Shown here in pieces: positions 63,774 through 64,000 of a stretch of 64,000 nt of DNA. The first letter of the stretch is position 1. The number at the start of each line of letters is the position of its first letter. The DNA comes from Lingula anatina. Taxonomy: Eukaryota > Brachiopoda > Lingulata > Lingulida > Lingulidae. The position numbers and the translations under genes were made by a program. The stretch covers positions 532,565 through 596,564 of the forward strand of contig NW_019775813.1 in the NCBI RefSeq assembly GCF_001039355.2, written 5' to 3'. Below the pieces are notes generated by a model that was not told the origin of the DNA, searched no databases, and worked only from the letters and a program-made list of their open reading frames with translations.

Positions 63774-64000
63774 TATCAGTGCCCATATCGTAAGCTTGAA
63801 GCGTTAAAAGTTTAGCGTTTGTCATGATGGCTAAGCATGAGTGGCTCCCTTTTATTGAGTACCCAAAAAGAAAAAAAAGTGTCACATTTTAACAGTTAAG
63901 ATTCTACAGCTACTACCAGGTGACAACCGACCTGTGTCAGCATGCTTCACTGGAACTTTTCTTAACCTTTTAAAAATACAACTTTTATAGAAGCAACAGA

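Larger units (their letters stand above)
50265..64000. other. Non-coding upstream segment, no recognised exon
   Basis: Apart from the repeats and the Harbinger-like element listed here, I see no recognised gene. The best coding-like frame is 52596-52880 on the minus strand (94 codons), which I cannot identify. The rest is AT-rich sequence with simple repeats. Confidence 0.5.

Overview
This window is eukaryotic, from an animal, and almost entirely non-coding. It is AT-rich, with very long introns, canonical GT..AG splice signals, and many dinucleotide microsatellites (GA, GT/CA, CT). It also carries small non-autonomous DNA transposons and short repeats of a kind common in marine invertebrates. 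No bacterial-style gene, rRNA, recognisable tRNA or CRISPR array was seen. The phylum cannot be fixed from the sequence. A marine, possibly lophotrochozoan, invertebrate is a guess from repeat style only.

One protein-coding gene is convincingly present, on the minus strand. It belongs to the PDZRN3/PDZRN4 family (LNX3/LNX4; PDZ-domain RING-finger E3 ligase scaffolds). Exon 14680-14400 encodes the last part of the first PDZ domain ([18 protein letters not shown]...VLRR), a family-typical GTQTD motif and a proline-rich linker. Exon 1365-1227 encodes the acidic linker ending ...ELEYE just before the second PDZ domain. The two exons join in phase (a split Gly codon, GG|G) across a 13-kb intron. 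The second PDZ domain and the C-terminus must lie below position 1. A third candidate exon, 26035-25946, has a good start context, an open 30-codon frame and a GTGAGT donor. It would splice in phase directly onto the PDZ1 exon, giving a RING-less short isoform with its own promoter. Vertebrate PDZRN3/4 are known to make short isoforms of this kind.

Layout: 1-1226 intron; 1227-1365 exon; 1366-14399 intron, with an inserted TIR element at 1449-2003 and a CTCF-like/CATATGG module region at 10.2-11.3 kb; 14400-14680 exon; 14681-25945 intron, with large GA and GT microsatellites; 25946-26035 putative alternative first exon. The segment 26036-64000 has no recognisable exon and is best read as the long upstream intron or 5' flank. 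It carries a YY1-like repeat array (37.9-38.6 kb), a 27/28-bp minisatellite (47.9-48.2 kb), a near-perfect 252-bp fold-back MITE (50010-50261), a 553-bp Harbinger-like TIR element (54914-55466), two copies of a dispersed repeat (29.3 and 63.7 kb) and a GC-rich hairpin cluster at 63.5 kb.

The RING and TRAF-type zinc-finger exons of the long isoform were not found. They are probably upstream of position 64000, or were missed by eye.
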